Positions 9,800 to 18,641 of a stretch of 64,000 bases of DNA are shown here, piece after piece. How positions within the stretch are numbered: position 1 is the first letter of the stretch; every line of letters starts with the position of its first letter. The notes beneath the pieces are model-generated. The model made no database searches. It was not told the DNA's origin and worked only from the letters and a program-made list of their open reading frames with translations. The position numbers and the translations under genes are program-made. Source of the stretch: Crocinitomix sp. (lineage in GTDB: Bacteria > Bacteroidota > Bacteroidia > Flavobacteriales_D > Crocinitomicaceae); the NCBI GenBank assembly GCA_013138735.1, contig WTCE01000112.1, forward strand, positions 1 to 64,000. Reading direction: 5' to 3'.

Positions 9800-12139
9800 T
9801 TATATTTGAATACCAATAATACAAACATCATCCACCTGCTCGATCTGTCCTTTCCAATTTTCAAAAGTAATCGCCAAATGCTCTTTTTGAGCTTCAACTG
9901 AAAGGTTTGCTGTATCAAGAATTAGACTTTTAAAAGGACGTGATTTAAACTTCTTTCCTTTTTCACCACCAAACTGATCGATATAGCCATCCGAGAAGAA
10001 ATATAAACGATCGCCTTTAAGTAAAGGAACTTCAATTTGCGTAAAATCCTTCATGAATGAATACAAACCAACGGGCTGTTTATCGCCTTTAAATTCTAAC
10101 AAAGCAAGATCATCCCTAACCAGCGTCCCCTTTTTTTCCAACTCATCATCAGTTAGCAATTCTTTTTTACGAGAAATCCACAAGGGATTATTAGCACCTG
10201 AAAACACGATTTTATCCTCATATAGTGCACCTAGAGAAATATCCATTCCGTCTCTTACTGCTCCTTTTTTGCCTAAAGTCTCTATTACAATTTTACGGGC
10301 ATTGTCTAATATTTCATTTGGTGCTTTCAAACCAAACTCATTCACTGATTGGTTTAAAGCGTTGGAACATACTACGCAAAGCATAGCTCCTGGCACTCCA
10401 TGTCCAGTGCAATCTGCTGCAGCAATATAATTAACGCCATTAATATGTTCAAACCAATAAAAATCACCACTAATAACGTCTTTCGGTTTATACAAAATAA
10501 AATGCGATCCTAAATACTCTCCTATTTCCTCTAATGATGGTAAAATAGCCGATTGCAAATACTTGGCGTAGTGAATACTATCGCGCATATCCTTATGGGT
10601 TGCCGCTAATTCTCTATGTTGCAAATCAATCGCCGATTTTTGCGCATCAATTTCATCTTTTTGCCTGCGTGTTAACTTTAAACGATTGAATAGGATAACT
10701 AAAAATCCTACCACCAACAAAAGGCCAACTGAGATGGCATAAATCAATATTTTTTGCTGTTGTTCCTTCTCTTTCTCAACAAGTAAGGCCGCATCTGTCC
10801 TTGCTTTTTCTAATAATTTCTGTTTTTCATTTTCAACATCATCTAGCGCCTTTTGTTTTTCATAGCTGTACTTATACTCCTGGTTAATAATTTCCATTTG
10901 ATTTTCTTCACGATTAATGCTATCGCGTGTGTTAATAAACACCTCATGCATTATTAACGCTTGAGAATTATTTCCTATCTTCTTATTCCATACGTAAAGC
11001 ATCTCCGAAGCATCTCTTACTAAGTTAAGAACACCTATTTCCGTTCCCAATTCAAGACTCTTTTGCGCCAAATTGATTGCTTTTTTATACTCGCCGGTCC
11101 CTGCATAGGACTTAGCTACATTTACATAAATTGAACTGACATTATAATCATTTTCCAATTCTTGTCCAATTGCTAAAGCCTCTTCTAAATATGACCGAGA
11201 CTCAACATACCGTGCTTGCATAATATAGTTCTCACCAATCCCATTCAAAGCTTCCATCATTCGGACTTTATCTTGGATTTGTCGACTCAAAAGTAAGGCC
11301 TCTTCATAATATTTTAAGGATAATTCAATACTGTCCATTAAAAAATAAACACCCCCAATATTGCCTTTTATAACTGCCTGACCGTTTAGGTTCTCTTGCT
11401 CCACTCTCATTTGATAACCTCGCTCAAAATAATCCAAGGCTTTATCATACTTACCAAAATCGGTGTAAACAACTCCGATATTGTTGAGACCAGAGGCTAC
11501 GCCTTCTGTGTATCCCATGCGCTCATCAATGGTCATACATTGGGTGAAATATGTGATGGCCTGATCATAATTTCCCATGTTCGCAGAAATTATCGCAATA
11601 TTAGACAAACTATTTGCCCATCCATTCGAGTCTTTGGCTGCTTTAAATAATTCAATACTTTGTTCGTAATTATTAAGTGACTTTGCATAATCACCAATTT
11701 CTGCATGCAGCAATCCCTCATTATTTAGCAAGGCCGCCAGTTTTACGTCCTCCTCTAATTCAATGTACAAAGCTTTACTAATTTCGAAATAATCAAGTGC
11801 TTTTTTATATTCAAAATTGTAACGATAAAGATCACCTAAATCAAAAATGCAGTCTGCTTTTTTTTTCTTAAAAAATTTCGCTTCTTTTTTACTCAAATTA
11901 CGTTTTAAATTCACGTCACAAATTGAATCAAGGCTGTTTAACAGCTGTTTTTCCAATTCAAAATCAAGTCCTTCAATTAATGTCGCCCAGTCTGCGTAGG
12001 CATTGATTTTAGAGGAGTCGGGCTGATTTGAAACTAGCGTGTTTTTATAAGAAACCACTAACAATGAATCCTCAACTGACAGTTGGCCAATTGAAAATTG
12101 TGAGAATAAAAGATATAGAAATAGGCTTAAAAATCTCAT
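9800..12139 (-). CDS. TPR repeat membrane sensor with C-terminal SpoIIE-type PP2C phosphatase domain
   Basis: The 779-residue protein has a signal peptide and TPR repeats from about residue 100 to 390, many with the A.....A..YF/YYE pattern. A charged coiled-coil, one transmembrane segment near residues 463-485 (ILIYAISVGLLLVVGFLVILF) and a second coiled-coil follow. The SpoIIE phosphatase domain runs from about 540 to the end and keeps the metal-binding ISGDFYW and AADCTGHG motifs. The layout suggests a periplasmic TPR sensor controlling a cytoplasmic Ser/Thr phosphatase, probably acting on an anti-sigma or anti-anti-sigma partner not encoded nearby. Confidence 0.92.
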   Translation of the reverse strand: MRFLSLFLYLLFSQFSIGQLSVEDSLLVVSYKNTLVSNQPDSSKINAYADWATLIEGLDFELEKQLLNSLDSICDVNLKRNLSKKEAKFFKKKKADCIFDLGDLYRYNFEYKKALDYFEISKALYIELEEDVKLAALLNNEGLLHAEIGDYAKSLNNYEQSIELFKAAKDSNGWANSLSNIAIISANMGNYDQAITYFTQCMTIDERMGYTEGVASGLNNIGVVYTDFGKYDKALDYFERGYQMRVEQENLNGQAVIKGNIGGVYFLMDSIELSLKYYEEALLLSRQIQDKVRMMEALNGIGENYIMQARYVESRSYLEEALAIGQELENDYNVSSIYVNVAKSYAGTGEYKKAINLAQKSLELGTEIGVLNLVRDASEMLYVWNKKIGNNSQALIMHEVFINTRDSINREENQMEIINQEYKYSYEKQKALDDVENEKQKLLEKARTDAALLVEKEKEQQQKILIYAISVGLLLVVGFLVILFNRLKLTRRQKDEIDAQKSAIDLQHRELAATHKDMRDSIHYAKYLQSAILPSLEEIGEYLGSHFILYKPKDVISGDFYWFEHINGVNYIAAADCTGHGVPGAMLCVVCSNALNQSVNEFGLKAPNEILDNARKIVIETLGKKGAVRDGMDISLGALYEDKIVFSGANNPLWISRKKELLTDDELEKKGTLVRDDLALLEFKGDKQPVGLYSFMKDFTQIEVPLLKGDRLYFFSDGYIDQFGGEKGKKFKSRPFKSLILDTANLSVEAQKEHLAITFENWKGQIEQVDDVCIIGIQI

Positions 12140-12236
12140 TTCATATAGGTTATGAATTCAAGATACACTAATAATCAAATATGCCTCTTTAAAAAATGAA
12201 AAAAACTATTTATTGAATCGTATTTTAGAGTGAACT

Positions 12237-12677
12237 TTATTTTGGTTCCCCCTCGGCAAACATTTTAAAGTCATTTAGATTCTTTAAGGTTTGTTTTTTA
12301 AAAGCATTGGGCATAAAAAATGAAACTAGCCTCATTAACCCCTTCATTTGGAAGTCTTGCTCGCTCGTGTATCGTGTTCGTCCTTCGGCAATCACCTCAA
12401 ATCTGTTATTTGCAATATTAAAAACACCCTTAGCTTCATAAGTCATCTTCATATTGTCGGGTAAATTATTTTCGGTAATGGTTTCCAACAAAACCATCTC
12501 TCTATTTTTTAATTTGAACGTAATTTCTGATTTGGCCCCCGTTTCCCCTTGTGATCCACTCAATTGATCCCAACTTTCAATGCCTTCCATCCATTTAAAA
12601 ACGTTTTCTTCGTCGTCAAAAAGTTCGACAACTCGATCTCTCGGAAGATCTATTTCAATGTCAACACAATACTTCAT
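12237..12677 (-). CDS. SRPBCC-fold protein (polyketide cyclase/START-like)
   Basis: The 146-residue protein starts MKYCVDIEIDLPRDRVVELFDD and keeps the beta-helix-beta opening and the TxxxNNRFEVIAEGRTRYTSEQDF strands of the SRPBCC fold. Members bind hydrophobic ligands in a deep cavity, and no substrate can be assigned here. It lies 28 bp downstream of a small lipoprotein gene on the same strand and may share its transcript. Confidence 0.8.
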   Translation of the reverse strand: MKYCVDIEIDLPRDRVVELFDDEENVFKWMEGIESWDQLSGSQGETGAKSEITFKLKNREMVLLETITENNLPDNMKMTYEAKGVFNIANNRFEVIAEGRTRYTSEQDFQMKGLMRLVSFFMPNAFKKQTLKNLNDFKMFAEGEPK

Positions 12678-12705
12678 AACTACTACTTCACTTCCTTTTA
12701 AATTA

Positions 12706-13131
12706 CTAAAATCCTTCCCTCCATCTTATTGACTCATAATTTGTCAATGCTCTTAGTTTAGGTGATTTTCCTTGGGCAAAAACCATGTTTAAATAATGAT
12801 GCGAATATGTAATTGGTTCTAGTTTTATCAAATCATTTCCTTTTTTCAAATACACTTCATTTATGACAGATTTTTCTGTGACTGATCCATATACCAAAAA
12901 TAACGTATCCCCAATTTGCTCATAGGAACCGCCAATTACATTGCCATAATCATCTGCCATTAACGAATCTTGCACATTGAAATAAACATACTCAATAAAT
13001 GTGCCATTTGATTTTATTTGCAATTCCGTATAGGTTTCATTTTCCGACTCATTAAAGAAAAACGAAGTTGATTGACATGAAATCATGAAAATCAACAAGA
13101 AGAATACGCCAAAAACGTGAATTTTTTTCAT
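12706..13131 (-). CDS. Small lipoprotein of unknown function
   Basis: The product of 141 residues starts MKKIHVFGVFFLLIFMISCQS, a lipoprotein signal with lipobox MISC. The mature part is a small beta-rich domain (YTELQIKSNGTFIEYVYF, VIGGSYEQIGDTLFLVYG) similar in feel to lipocalin-like or META-type lipoproteins, but I cannot name the family. I used the ATG at 13131; the upstream in-frame TTG adds two residues before the basic n-region and seems unlikely. Confidence 0.68.
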   Translation of the reverse strand: MKKIHVFGVFFLLIFMISCQSTSFFFNESENETYTELQIKSNGTFIEYVYFNVQDSLMADDYGNVIGGSYEQIGDTLFLVYGSVTEKSVINEVYLKKGNDLIKLEPITYSHHYLNMVFAQGKSPKLRALTNYESIRWREGF

Positions 13132-13375
13132 AAGCAATTTATTAAACTAAAGTTGTGGGAGAATTACATTTAGATTTACTACAAGATATGAATTTTTTTC
13201 ACGAATTGACGCGATAATTAAGATGTGGGATTTCACTGTTTTCAATGGCCCTCTTATCCCGTTGAATTTGAGTGATATAGTAACGTGTTTTAAGTCCTAT
13301 TATATCAAGTCTGTGAGAATTGAGCTTAATTCATTGGATATATACATATAGTTGAATACTGCTTGTATTTTATCC

Positions 13376-13936
13376 CTAATATTTATAGCCTTCTATCTCT
13401 TCGTCGGAACTTTCTACTCCTAATGACAAGACAATGCGATTTACAAAATTAAAATAGCTTATCACAAGCGTGGCATCCAAAATAGCACTATCACTTAATC
13501 CTGCAACCTTCAAAGGTTCTGTTAAGTTCTCATTATTGGCTTTACCAGGATCAATCGTCACTATTTTAGCATAGCGACACAAGGCTAATTCCTGCTCGTC
13601 AATATCTGCCAATTCAAAATCTGTTTTCAACTGGGTTAATTTATTTTCAGCCTTCCAATAATGATTCAAAGCACTAGCATGATGCAATTGACAATATTCA
13701 CAGTTATTACTTATTGAAACAATTACGGCTAACATCTCTCTCTTGGCGCGTGACAATTCTGACCTTGAAAACATAATTTCCATGTACAGTTCAATGTGCT
13801 TTACAATACTTTCTGGTCGTAAACTTTGAATGGTATGCACCCCTGCAAGTTTTCCACGTTTCGCTATTAAATCGTCATAGATCTCGTGCAGCCTACCCGT
13901 AGAACCTTCGTAATCAATTACTTCAATATTTGCCAT
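13376..13936 (-). CDS. Carboxymuconolactone decarboxylase / AhpD-like peroxidase-related protein
   Basis: The 186-residue all-helical protein contains the CMD-family redox motif NNCEYCQLHHASAL, a CxxC pair followed by histidine, as in AhpD-type alkylhydroperoxidases. This agrees with the 'uncharacterised peroxidase-related enzyme' subgroup, which is thought to reduce peroxides with the CxxC pair. It stands alone, with a gene-free gap of 343 bp behind it and a short gap in front, so no partner reductase is suggested by position. Confidence 0.87.
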   Translation of the reverse strand: MANIEVIDYEGSTGRLHEIYDDLIAKRGKLAGVHTIQSLRPESIVKHIELYMEIMFSRSELSRAKREMLAVIVSISNNCEYCQLHHASALNHYWKAENKLTQLKTDFELADIDEQELALCRYAKIVTIDPGKANNENLTEPLKVAGLSDSAILDATLVISYFNFVNRIVLSLGVESSDEEIEGYKY

Positions 13937-14279
13937 GCTGCTTTTTACCTATTGGACGTTTCTTATTGGGCTTCCTTTCGTTAGCCGTACAGAAAAACAC
14001 GATTTTCTTAAGAATAAGGACATTTAAAAACGCTTTCTAGATTTCTGTACATGCTTTTTTGTAGGGACGGTGATCCCGATAGAAATAGGAATCGTGTTCC
14101 ATTCTAAATCCAGTATATTCTATCTAAATATTGATTTAAATGAAATTAAGTTCCTTCGCTAAGAGCCTCACTAGAGGTTTCGACCGCCGGTGAAAGCTTT
14201 TGAAAACGTAAAAAATAATGATTAAATAGTTCTGTAAATTATCCGATTCATAGTATCTTGTACAGCATTAAACAAGCTT
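13937..14279 (+). other. Gene-free stretch with an inverted repeat
   Basis: No coding region is supported here. The stretch holds GTACAGAAA at 13987-13995 and its inverted copy TTTCTGTAC at 14042-14050, with the palindrome TTCTTAAGAA between them. A divergent promoter region for the AhpD-like gene and the aldo/keto reductase must lie here, but no exact -7 box was found. Confidence 0.4.
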
Positions 14280-15275
14280 ATGGAATATAGAAATTTAGGG
14301 AAATCAGGATTACAATTAAGTGAATTATCTTTAGGTAGTTGGCTCACATTTGGGAAACAAATTGGTAACAATATTGCGAAAGACTTAATGTATTTGGCTT
14401 ATGACAATGGCGTTAACTTTTTTGACAACGCTGAAATTTATGCCAATGGAGAATCTGAAATTGTAATGGGAGAAATCTTAAAAAATTCTGGTTGGGATCG
14501 CGATAGCTATGTTGTTTCTAGCAAAGTGTTTTTTGGAACTCGTGGTTTAGTTGATTCAAGACCCACGCAAAAAGGATTGAATCGCAAACATATAACAGAA
14601 GCATGTACAGCAGCATTAAAGCGCTTGCAAGTTGATTATTTGGATTTATTCTTTTGTCACCGCCCAGATAAAACTACGCCAATTGAAGAAACGGTTTGGA
14701 CCATGCACAACTTAATTACGCAGGGGAAAATTTTGTATTGGGGCACGTCTGAGTGGAGTGCGCAAGAATATATGGAAGCCCACATGGTTGCCAAACAATA
14801 TAATTTGATTGGACCAACTATGGAGCAGCCGCAATACAATATGCTGCACCGTGATAAATTTGAGGTTGAATTTGATCAATTATATAAAACAGTAGGCATG
14901 GGAACTACAATTTGGTCGCCATTAGCATCAGGTGTTTTAACGGGGAAATATAATTCAGATAACATTCCAACAGATACGCGATTAGGAATTGAAGGCTTAG
15001 AATGGTTGAAGGAAAAAACGGTAACGGATCAAAACTTGAGTAAGATTGGCGCCTTGCAAAACTTAGCATCTGATCTTGAAATTTCTATGCCAGTTTTAGC
15101 AATAGCTTGGTGTTTAAAGAATAAAAATGTAAGCACAGTGATGTTGGGCGCCTCTAAAGTTGCGCAATTAGAAGAAACATTAAAAGCTGGAGAATCAGTA
15201 CATTTATTAACGGATGAAGTGATGCTGAAGATTGATGAATTGTTGGGGAATGTTCCTGCAAGGCCTAATTTTTAG
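14280..15275 (+). CDS. Aldo/keto reductase (potassium-channel beta-subunit-like group)
   Basis: The 331-residue protein begins MEYRNLGKSGLQLSELSLGS and has the full AKR catalytic tetrad: Asp49 and Tyr54 in FFDNAEIY, Lys82 in SSKVFFG, and His127 in FFCHRPD. The C-terminal NADPH-binding segment (VMLGASKVAQLEE) is intact. The order and spacing resemble the voltage-gated potassium-channel beta-subunit/YghZ branch, which reduces aldehydes with NADPH. The substrate cannot be inferred. Its end overlaps the start of a lipoprotein gene. Confidence 0.93.
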   Translation: MEYRNLGKSGLQLSELSLGSWLTFGKQIGNNIAKDLMYLAYDNGVNFFDNAEIYANGESEIVMGEILKNSGWDRDSYVVSSKVFFGTRGLVDSRPTQKGLNRKHITEACTAALKRLQVDYLDLFFCHRPDKTTPIEETVWTMHNLITQGKILYWGTSEWSAQEYMEAHMVAKQYNLIGPTMEQPQYNMLHRDKFEVEFDQLYKTVGMGTTIWSPLASGVLTGKYNSDNIPTDTRLGIEGLEWLKEKTVTDQNLSKIGALQNLASDLEISMPVLAIAWCLKNKNVSTVMLGASKVAQLEETLKAGESVHLLTDEVMLKIDELLGNVPARPNF

Positions 15276-15837
15276 AGTGTTGCTTTTTTCTAGAATCACT
15301 TTTTGTACCTTAATTGTTCTTATTTCTTGTTCGGATGAAATAGAGCTTGACCCTATTGTTCAGAATGATGCTCATATTATGACAGAGGTCGTCGATTCAG
15401 GCAATCCCTATGATCTACTTTATGCGGATTTAATTGAGGAGCGCGAAATTGAACGGATTTATGAAGAACAAGAACATCTGAATAAAAACATAATAAATTT
15501 TGCAACATGGAAATCACAGGTTTCGCGCATTGACTTTGATGTTTACGAGGAGAATTACTTAAATAAAGCACAGTCGATATTTAATTCGTTTAGTGATCAA
15601 CTGCATGTAATTTCTGAAAGTCGCGATTCATTTTATAATGAAAATCCAATTATCCTAAGGTTCGACAGTGCTTATTTTCATATTGCATATCCAGTAATGA
15701 ACGCGGAAAGAACATACGCTATAGTTGATATTGATTATAGCTGCGGATACTATTGCTCTTATAGTGAACTTAGCATTTATCGCAAAGTAAATGGAAAATG
15801 GACTTTAGATCGAATTATACGGCGAAGTGAATCGTGA
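15250..15837 (+). CDS. Lipoprotein of unknown function
   Basis: A hydrophobic leader ends in the lipobox LISC (ITFCTLIVLISCSDE), giving an acidic mature protein of about 165 residues with the aromatic patch YSCGYYCSYSELSIY near the C-terminus. The start is uncertain. The ATG at 15250 lies inside the aldo/keto reductase gene, while GTG 15277 or TTG 15280, just behind its stop, would give a shorter and more typical signal peptide. No family recognised. Confidence 0.65.
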   Translation: MFLQGLIFRVLLFSRITFCTLIVLISCSDEIELDPIVQNDAHIMTEVVDSGNPYDLLYADLIEEREIERIYEEQEHLNKNIINFATWKSQVSRIDFDVYEENYLNKAQSIFNSFSDQLHVISESRDSFYNENPIILRFDSAYFHIAYPVMNAERTYAIVDIDYSCGYYCSYSELSIYRKVNGKWTLDRIIRRSES

Positions 15838-15866
15838 TATTTGATGAAGGACTTTAAGTAGCTTTT

Positions 15867-17684
15867 TTATTTATTTAGAAAACCAATATCATCAACGAAG
15901 AAATTTCCTTCTGCCGTTCTAATATTTATGAGTGTTCCACAATACGGAATCAAATCTACCTGAAAATAAGAAGCGTTTATTTCGCCAGATATTGTCTTTA
16001 TACTGCAATCTGTTAAAGTTGAATCAAAGAAATCTAAATTTCCACACGTGGTATTCAACGGATGACCAGACGCATATTGAACAGCATAATTCTGGAACTG
16101 AAAGGATTCTAAACTGACCAATTCAGCAGGTGTATAGAGATAAGTCAATGAATCTTCTGTATTAAAATGATATTCAATTGCCACGACCTGACTTTCTATC
16201 ACTTGGTCATTACTATCTATGGCTTGTACTTTATCTCCTAATCGAATTTGATCAATTCTAAGCGCTTGATTATTGGATATGTTCACTTTGGCAGATTCAG
16301 GAAAACAATATTCATGATATTCCAAATTCGGATAATTCCTTTTCAGCAGTGGTAAATCCGTTTCATTCGAATAATGTACGCCTAAATAGGAGAGGTTGTG
16401 TGGACAGTTTAAAAAATCATATTGCTTAGCATATCCATAAATAACAAGACTGTCAATATTGCCCAATTTAAAATTCTCACAATTTAAATCAATGGTGTCG
16501 CATATAATGGTTAAAGACTTGAGTTCACTAATAGCTGAATCAAAAACGGCTTCACCTTCAAATCCGTCGAGGTCTAGCGTTAATTCATTAAAATACTTAC
16601 TCGATTTAGTCATTAAAGCTAGTTCATTGCTGGCATGCACATCAAAAAAAGCCGAATTTACAGTCTTAAAATCATGTTTACGAATGGGAATATTTGACCT
16701 GAGTTTGAGAATTGAATCTGATCCGGTAAGCAAGTCTACATATTTTAGTGAAGAACCTGCATGAATGGAAATACTCATGTTTTCAGGAACAAAAAACTTA
16801 ATCTTTGCGTCATTTGATTGAATCTCAATTTCATTGAGATTTGAAAATTCAGACCAATTGAGATCGCCAAACTGCTCAGGGTTTCCAACGAGTTTATTAA
16901 TGACTTGCTTGTCGATAAAACTGAAAGAATCATTCAAGTTAACTTCAAAGCTTTGTCTATAATTTACAGACCATATCACTGGCCTAATCTCCTTAAAAAG
17001 ATTCATGTTATACCCATCAAAATCTCCTTTATTTTCAAGCGTCCAAGAGCCCTTTAGATGTTTTACTAATTTAATACGATCAAAATAGTAAGGAAAACCT
17101 TCTTTCGATTTTTTTTGCGGTGGATGGACGACGTTAAACTGTTGATCAATATAGACAGAATGCTTTTTTTTATCTTGATCAAATTTTTCCCAAATACCAT
17201 TTATCATCATTGAATCGGGTAATTCTGATAAGTTTGAAATGACCTCTCCAGGGTTTACCAATTGAAAGTCTACACCGTCTAGCGAATAATATATCGCCTG
17301 CATTAACATCATTCCACGATCATAGAAAATAGTATGATTCTCAATAGTTGGATGTAAGGCCTCACTGTATGTTTTATAAGTTTCAATATGAACCTCAGAA
17401 CGCGGCGTATCCATCTTACCAATTGGACGGTAAAATATAAGGCTGTCCGAAAAAGCTTCATATTGAATACCTCTAACTTTCCAATTATTTGGATAGCCTT
17501 TTGAAGAAACATATACAAAACTACAAACACTATCGTTTGTCATAGAAATTTGCAGACGTGTTCCTTGCTCATCATACCACGTTCCAATTTCCTGATCTTG
17601 CCCCCAAACTTGTGCATACACCTGAGCACTCACAAATAAAACAGTAAGACTTAAACAAATTTTACTAAAAGTGACTTTGCGCAT
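15867..17684 (-). CDS. Secreted protein with C-terminal Hint (intein-like) domain
   Basis: The 605-residue protein has a signal peptide (ICLSLTVLFVSAQVYAQ), two beta-rich blocks, and a region at about 270-450 whose spacing resembles irregular leucine-rich repeats. The last 146 residues look like a Hint domain: an opening Cys460 in CFPESAKV, then IRLGDKVQAID, the block-B-like ASGHPL with His541, and a terminal TAEGNFFVDDIGFLNK that resembles the usual YFVxGxLVHN end. Hint domains cleave or splice at the opening cysteine. The gene lies alone between a convergent lipoprotein gene and the metal-transport operon. Assignment is by motif only. Confidence 0.72.
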   Translation of the reverse strand: MRKVTFSKICLSLTVLFVSAQVYAQVWGQDQEIGTWYDEQGTRLQISMTNDSVCSFVYVSSKGYPNNWKVRGIQYEAFSDSLIFYRPIGKMDTPRSEVHIETYKTYSEALHPTIENHTIFYDRGMMLMQAIYYSLDGVDFQLVNPGEVISNLSELPDSMMINGIWEKFDQDKKKHSVYIDQQFNVVHPPQKKSKEGFPYYFDRIKLVKHLKGSWTLENKGDFDGYNMNLFKEIRPVIWSVNYRQSFEVNLNDSFSFIDKQVINKLVGNPEQFGDLNWSEFSNLNEIEIQSNDAKIKFFVPENMSISIHAGSSLKYVDLLTGSDSILKLRSNIPIRKHDFKTVNSAFFDVHASNELALMTKSSKYFNELTLDLDGFEGEAVFDSAISELKSLTIICDTIDLNCENFKLGNIDSLVIYGYAKQYDFLNCPHNLSYLGVHYSNETDLPLLKRNYPNLEYHEYCFPESAKVNISNNQALRIDQIRLGDKVQAIDSNDQVIESQVVAIEYHFNTEDSLTYLYTPAELVSLESFQFQNYAVQYASGHPLNTTCGNLDFFDSTLTDCSIKTISGEINASYFQVDLIPYCGTLINIRTAEGNFFVDDIGFLNK

Positions 17685-17736
17685 AGGTGCCCAAATAATA
17701 CAAAATTAAAAAGTAGTTACACCTTGGATGAGTTGA

Positions 17737-18639
17737 TCATTTATTTGCTTGGTCATATTGCGTAAGCTCTTCTGTAAACTCAATCTTTTGTTTGGACGAA
17801 TTCCGTATCCGTTGAAAGATCAACACGGCAAAGAAAATAATCCCCGACACCATGACCATAGAACCAGTAATACTAACGTTTAGCCAAACTGCGAGATAAT
17901 AGCCAGAAATAACGGCCGAAATTCCAAAAAGGCAAGTGAACAAAAGCATTTCACGCAGTTTAGTAGAAACCAACTGTGCCGTTGCAGGTGGAATAATCAA
18001 GAAGCCAACCACCAACACCGCTCCAACAACCTCAAAAGCAACAACTGTTGTTAATGAGACCAATGTCATTAGTGCATAGTGCCATTTCCCTGTGTTGATA
18101 CCTAAAGAACGCGCATAATCAATGTTAAAGGCTAACAATTTAAATCCTTTAAATCCAAAAAACAAACTCAAACCTATAATTGCGAAAGCAATGATTTCAA
18201 CATAAAAGGCACGTGGACCTAAATATAAGTTATCGTCTACAATTATTTTATCCATATGGATGGTTGCGATATCTCCGTAAAGCACGCATTCCATATCAAT
18301 ATCAACATTGCCCTGCATCCATGAAGAAATCATAATCATTCCTACTGCAAAAAGTAACGTATAGGTAATTCCGATAGATGCGTCTCCTTGAATCTTCGCT
18401 TTACGAGATAAAAAATCAATCAAAAAGGCAGCCAAAACACCTGTTAAGGTTGCACCTAATAATAAAAGTCCAGAGGTTTTATCGCCACTAAAATAATAGG
18501 CCACTACAATTCCGGGAAGCACGGCATGCGAAATAGCATCTCCGACCATTGCCATTTTTCGCAAGAGTAAAAAGCAACCGAGTAAGCCAGCGTTTATGGC
18601 TACAATTGATGCGGTTAATATGATCCAAAAGTCGCTCAT
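17737..18639 (-). CDS. Metal (Mn/Zn/Fe) ABC transporter permease, ZnuB/MntB family
   Basis: The 300-residue protein has about eight or nine transmembrane segments with the ABC-3 family landmarks MVGDAISHAVLPGIVVAYY near the N-terminus and VVGAVLVVGFLIIPPATAQLVS near residue 220. It forms the membrane channel of a binding-protein-dependent metal importer. It is the last gene of the operon and starts 2 bp behind the first permease, so the two probably form a heterodimer. Confidence 0.93.
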   Translation of the reverse strand: MSDFWIILTASIVAINAGLLGCFLLLRKMAMVGDAISHAVLPGIVVAYYFSGDKTSGLLLLGATLTGVLAAFLIDFLSRKAKIQGDASIGITYTLLFAVGMIMISSWMQGNVDIDMECVLYGDIATIHMDKIIVDDNLYLGPRAFYVEIIAFAIIGLSLFFGFKGFKLLAFNIDYARSLGINTGKWHYALMTLVSLTTVVAFEVVGAVLVVGFLIIPPATAQLVSTKLREMLLFTCLFGISAVISGYYLAVWLNVSITGSMVMVSGIIFFAVLIFQRIRNSSKQKIEFTEELTQYDQANK

Positions 18640-18641
18640 GG

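Noticed and set aside
12240-12300. Possible terminator or RNA element at the end of the SRPBCC gene
   Set aside because: No stable stem followed by a T tract could be found.
14160-14205. Shared word AGAGCCTCA between this region and 23837-23845
   Set aside because: The match is only about nine bases and the flanks differ, so it is not enough to call a dispersed repeat.
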